NCBI GenBank assembly: GCA_943330705.2
Contig: CALQIT020000011.1
Coordinates: 1 to 59,050 of the forward strand
Length of the DNA: 59,050 nucleotides
Origin: Streptomyces griseus
GTDB lineage: Bacteria; Bdellovibrionota; Bdellovibrionia; Bdellovibrionales; Bdellovibrionaceae
Reading direction: 5' to 3'
The first letter of the stretch is position 1; every line of letters begins with the position of its first letter. The translations under genes were made by a program, and so were the position numbers. Shown here in pieces: positions 58,814 through 59,050 of this stretch. The notes under the pieces are model-generated. The model made no database searches. It worked only from the letters and a program-made list of their open reading frames with translations, and had not been told where the DNA came from.

Positions 58814-58835
58814 CGGTCACCCTGCCCTTTATTTG

Positions 58836-58851
58836 AGCAAGAGTCTTTCCA
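58836..58851 (-). promoter_or_regulatory. Possible sigma-54 promoter of the second operon
   Basis: On the minus strand the sequence reads TGGAAAGACTCTTGCT. GG and GC are exactly 12 bp apart, the -12 TTGCT is perfect, and TGG plus GA in the spacer fit the consensus. It lies 23 bases before the GTG start, with transcription expected about 12 bases before the gene. Confidence 0.55.
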
Positions 58852-58860
58852 CGACCAGAA

Positions 58861-58905
58861 AAAAGTCTCAACAAAATATTTAAAAGTCTTTTACAGTAGA
58901 CTTTT
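58861..58905. promoter_or_regulatory. Three phased AAAAGTCT sites upstream of the sigma-54 promoter
   Basis: AAAAGTCT at 58861-58868 and 58882-58889 are 21 bp apart, two helical turns, and the inverse AGACTTTT is at 58898-58905. They lie 10-54 bp upstream of the -24 element and are candidate activator-binding sites. The last two form an inverted pair. Confidence 0.5.
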
Positions 58906-58964
58906 ACGTCCATTTATCACTTATATTGGACTAGAGACCGCTCGCGCCGCATCAAAGAGTAGGT

Positions 58965-59050
58965 ATGACTCGACAAATCCATAAGCTATCCGTTGGCAAA
59001 TCAATTGAAGTAGTCAGAGACAAGGGTCCCGGATCATGGGCTTTCACCAT
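58965..59050 (+). CDS. Partial gene at the right edge
   Basis: An open frame starts at ATG 58965, preceded by AGAGTAGGT, and runs to the last base of the window. The 28 visible residues begin MTRQIHKLSVGKSIEVV and have no recognised motif. The gene is divergent from the activator operon and its product cannot be named. Confidence 0.45.
   Translation, partial: MTRQIHKLSVGKSIEVVRDKGPGSWAFT

Noticed and set aside
1..59050. Insertion sequences, rRNA genes and CRISPR arrays
   Set aside because: No transposase, ribosomal RNA or repeat-spacer series was seen.

Overview
The window looks like the chromosome of a Gram-negative predatory or delta-type bacterium of the Bdellovibrionota kind. This is inferred from gene style only: SpoVG in a Gram-negative setting, DUF1844 and CPXCG small proteins, very large secreted coiled-coil proteins, many short Sec-exported proteins, and sigma-54 activators. 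Base composition is moderate and genes are tightly packed with many ATGA or GTGA overlaps. No species assignment is claimed.

Layout. 1-6.6 kb is apparent core genome: a DUF1844 protein, an HtrA/Deg protease, a CPXCG protein, a 1261-aa secreted coiled-coil protein and SpoVG. At 6781-6856 lies a complete tRNA-Gln(TTG). Its 3' end begins a 16-bp direct repeat (6849-6864) that recurs at 52378-52393, just after a tyrosine integrase and an excisionase-like protein. The 45.5 kb between the repeats is therefore read as an integrative (probably conjugative) element.

Element cargo, left to right: a small conserved end protein and a membrane protein (7.2-8.0 kb); a translationally coupled operon of YcaO enzyme, small exported peptide, peptide-binding protein, histidine kinase and sigma-54 activator (8.0-13.6 kb), preceded by a possible sigma-54 promoter and a perfect palindrome; an eight-gene operon of a ferric-type ABC importer, exported Fe/Mn superoxide dismutase, ChrB-domain protein, beta-propeller and two secreted proteins (13.9-20.6 kb), divergent from an OmpR/CusS-like two-component system (20.8-22.9 kb); a PepSY-like protein and a family of exported Cys proteins (22.9-27.3 kb); a heavy-metal RND operon with HupE, His-rich and DUF6488 proteins under a CsoR-type repressor (27.3-34.4 kb); an outer-membrane/lipoprotein operon, endonuclease I and a His-tailed EamA transporter (34.4-38.8 kb); and a type IV secretion/conjugation operon (39-50.2 kb) followed by a nested inverted repeat that is a candidate oriT.

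Right of the integrase, the sequence after the second repeat resembles the sequence after the first: about 130 bp of similar DNA with a hairpin, three 11-bp-phased octamers, then a small protein similar to the one at the left end. This suggests a second, related element or its remnant inserted in tandem. It carries an unknown protein and a protein with a HEPN-like RxxxxH motif. From 54.9 kb a sigma-54 two-component operon (activator, exported DUF985 cupin, sensor kinase) follows, with its own possible sigma-54 promoter and three phased activator-site candidates. The window ends 86 bases into a new gene.

Most notable ideas: a self-contained YcaO/peptide/receptor/kinase/sigma-54 circuit; tandem accretion of related elements at tRNA-Gln; a transfer system with no recognised relaxase and an unexplained nested palindrome; and a paralogous family of exported proteins sharing CNNG and LRNWxFxNC ends.
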